In this document: positions 63,947-64,000 of the stretch, in pieces | Layout of the letters: every line of letters begins with the position of its first letter | How positions within the stretch are numbered: the stretch's first letter is position 1 | Assembly (NCBI RefSeq): GCF_037963765.1 | Contig: NZ_CP150166.1 | Coordinates: forward strand, 1,991,501-2,055,500 | Source: Sporosarcina sp. FSL W8-0480 | GTDB lineage: Bacteria; Bacillota; Bacilli; Bacillales_A; Planococcaceae | Length of the DNA: 64,000 nucleotides | Direction of reading: 5' to 3' | Notes under the pieces: generated by a model | Databases searched by the model: none | The model's input: only the letters and a program-made list of their open reading frames with translations | What the model was told of the DNA's origin: nothing | Position numbers and translations under genes: made by a program

Positions 63947-64000
63947 CTCCAAAACAAGAGATTACGAAGTTTTAAATTCCTATTGGGAAAAATGGCTTCG
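63939..64000 (+). CDS. Possible first codons of the next gene (ypoC position), cut by the window end
   Basis: A frame opens at TTG 63939, overlaps the last codons of nth and stays open to the end (begins MPNSKTRDYEVLNSYWEKWL). In B. subtilis ypoC follows nth. The ribosome site is weak and only 20 codons are visible, so this is a tentative call based on context. Confidence 0.3.
   Translation, partial: MPNSKTRDYEVLNSYWEKWL

Overview
The window is a stretch of chromosome from a low-GC, endospore-forming Gram-positive bacterium of the order Bacillales. Gene order follows the Bacillus subtilis scpB-to-nth segment almost without rearrangement. It carries spore genes (spoIVA, sleB, ypeB, prsW) and bacillithiol genes (bdr, bshA). 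Many genes start with TTG or GTG behind strong Shine-Dalgarno sequences. I infer a Planococcaceae member such as a Sporosarcina relative, but the sequence alone does not fix the genus. I see no rRNA or tRNA genes, prophage, insertion sequence or CRISPR array.

Layout. 1-2.4 kb: end of scpB, a D,D-carboxypeptidase, rluB. 2.6-10.4 kb: the res region (resABC for cytochrome c maturation, the ResDE two-component system) and sigX with its anti-sigma gene. 10.5-11.5 kb: FMN riboswitch and ribU. 11.6-13.4 kb: an accessory pair (an aminoglycoside-phosphotransferase-like kinase and a membrane protein) placed between ribU and fer. 13.4-19.7 kb: fer, ypbB-recQ, a LysM protein, a metallophosphoesterase, bdr, prsW. 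19.8-25.3 kb: sleB-ypeB, a PilZ protein, cmk-plsC, the S1-domain protein. 25.5-30.9 kb: der, gpsA, two small membrane or lipoprotein genes, spoIVA, hup. 31.1-35 kb: folE, mtrB (TRAP), hepS-menG-hepT (menaquinone), ndk. 35.1-42.3 kb: cheR and the aromatic operon aroC-aroB-aroH-hisC-tyrA-aroA, without trp genes. 42.3-49.7 kb: TPR and ReoY-type genes, DUF2487, qcrABC, membrane genes, a MazG-like gene. 49.7-56.3 kb: dapB, bshA, cca, birA, then panBCD behind a structured leader. 56.6-64 kb: dinG, ypmB, aspB, asnS, dnaD, nth and perhaps the first codons of the next gene.

How the genes work together. Several blocks converge on respiration: ResABC assembles c-type cytochromes, ResDE senses the respiratory state, hepS/menG/hepT make menaquinone, and qcrABC encodes the menaquinol:cytochrome c reductase that uses both. 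The aro block makes chorismate, tyrosine and phenylalanine precursors. panBCD makes pantothenate. ribU imports riboflavin under FMN control.

Most interesting non-coding structure. (1) Two tandem hairpins ahead of panB, each a 5-bp helix flanked by two bulged adenines, followed by a terminator. (2) A dispersed intergenic repeat in three copies whose ends base-pair and covary between copies. (3) A roughly 65-bp two-hairpin module present both inside one of those copies and, inverted, in an unrelated repeat upstream of resA. (4) Unusual initiation regions at ypeB and at the PilZ gene. Relative to the B. subtilis order, as I recall it, several genes are missing: ypuI/spmAB, mecB/gudB, the trp genes, ypjB, mgsA, bshB1 and ypmA.
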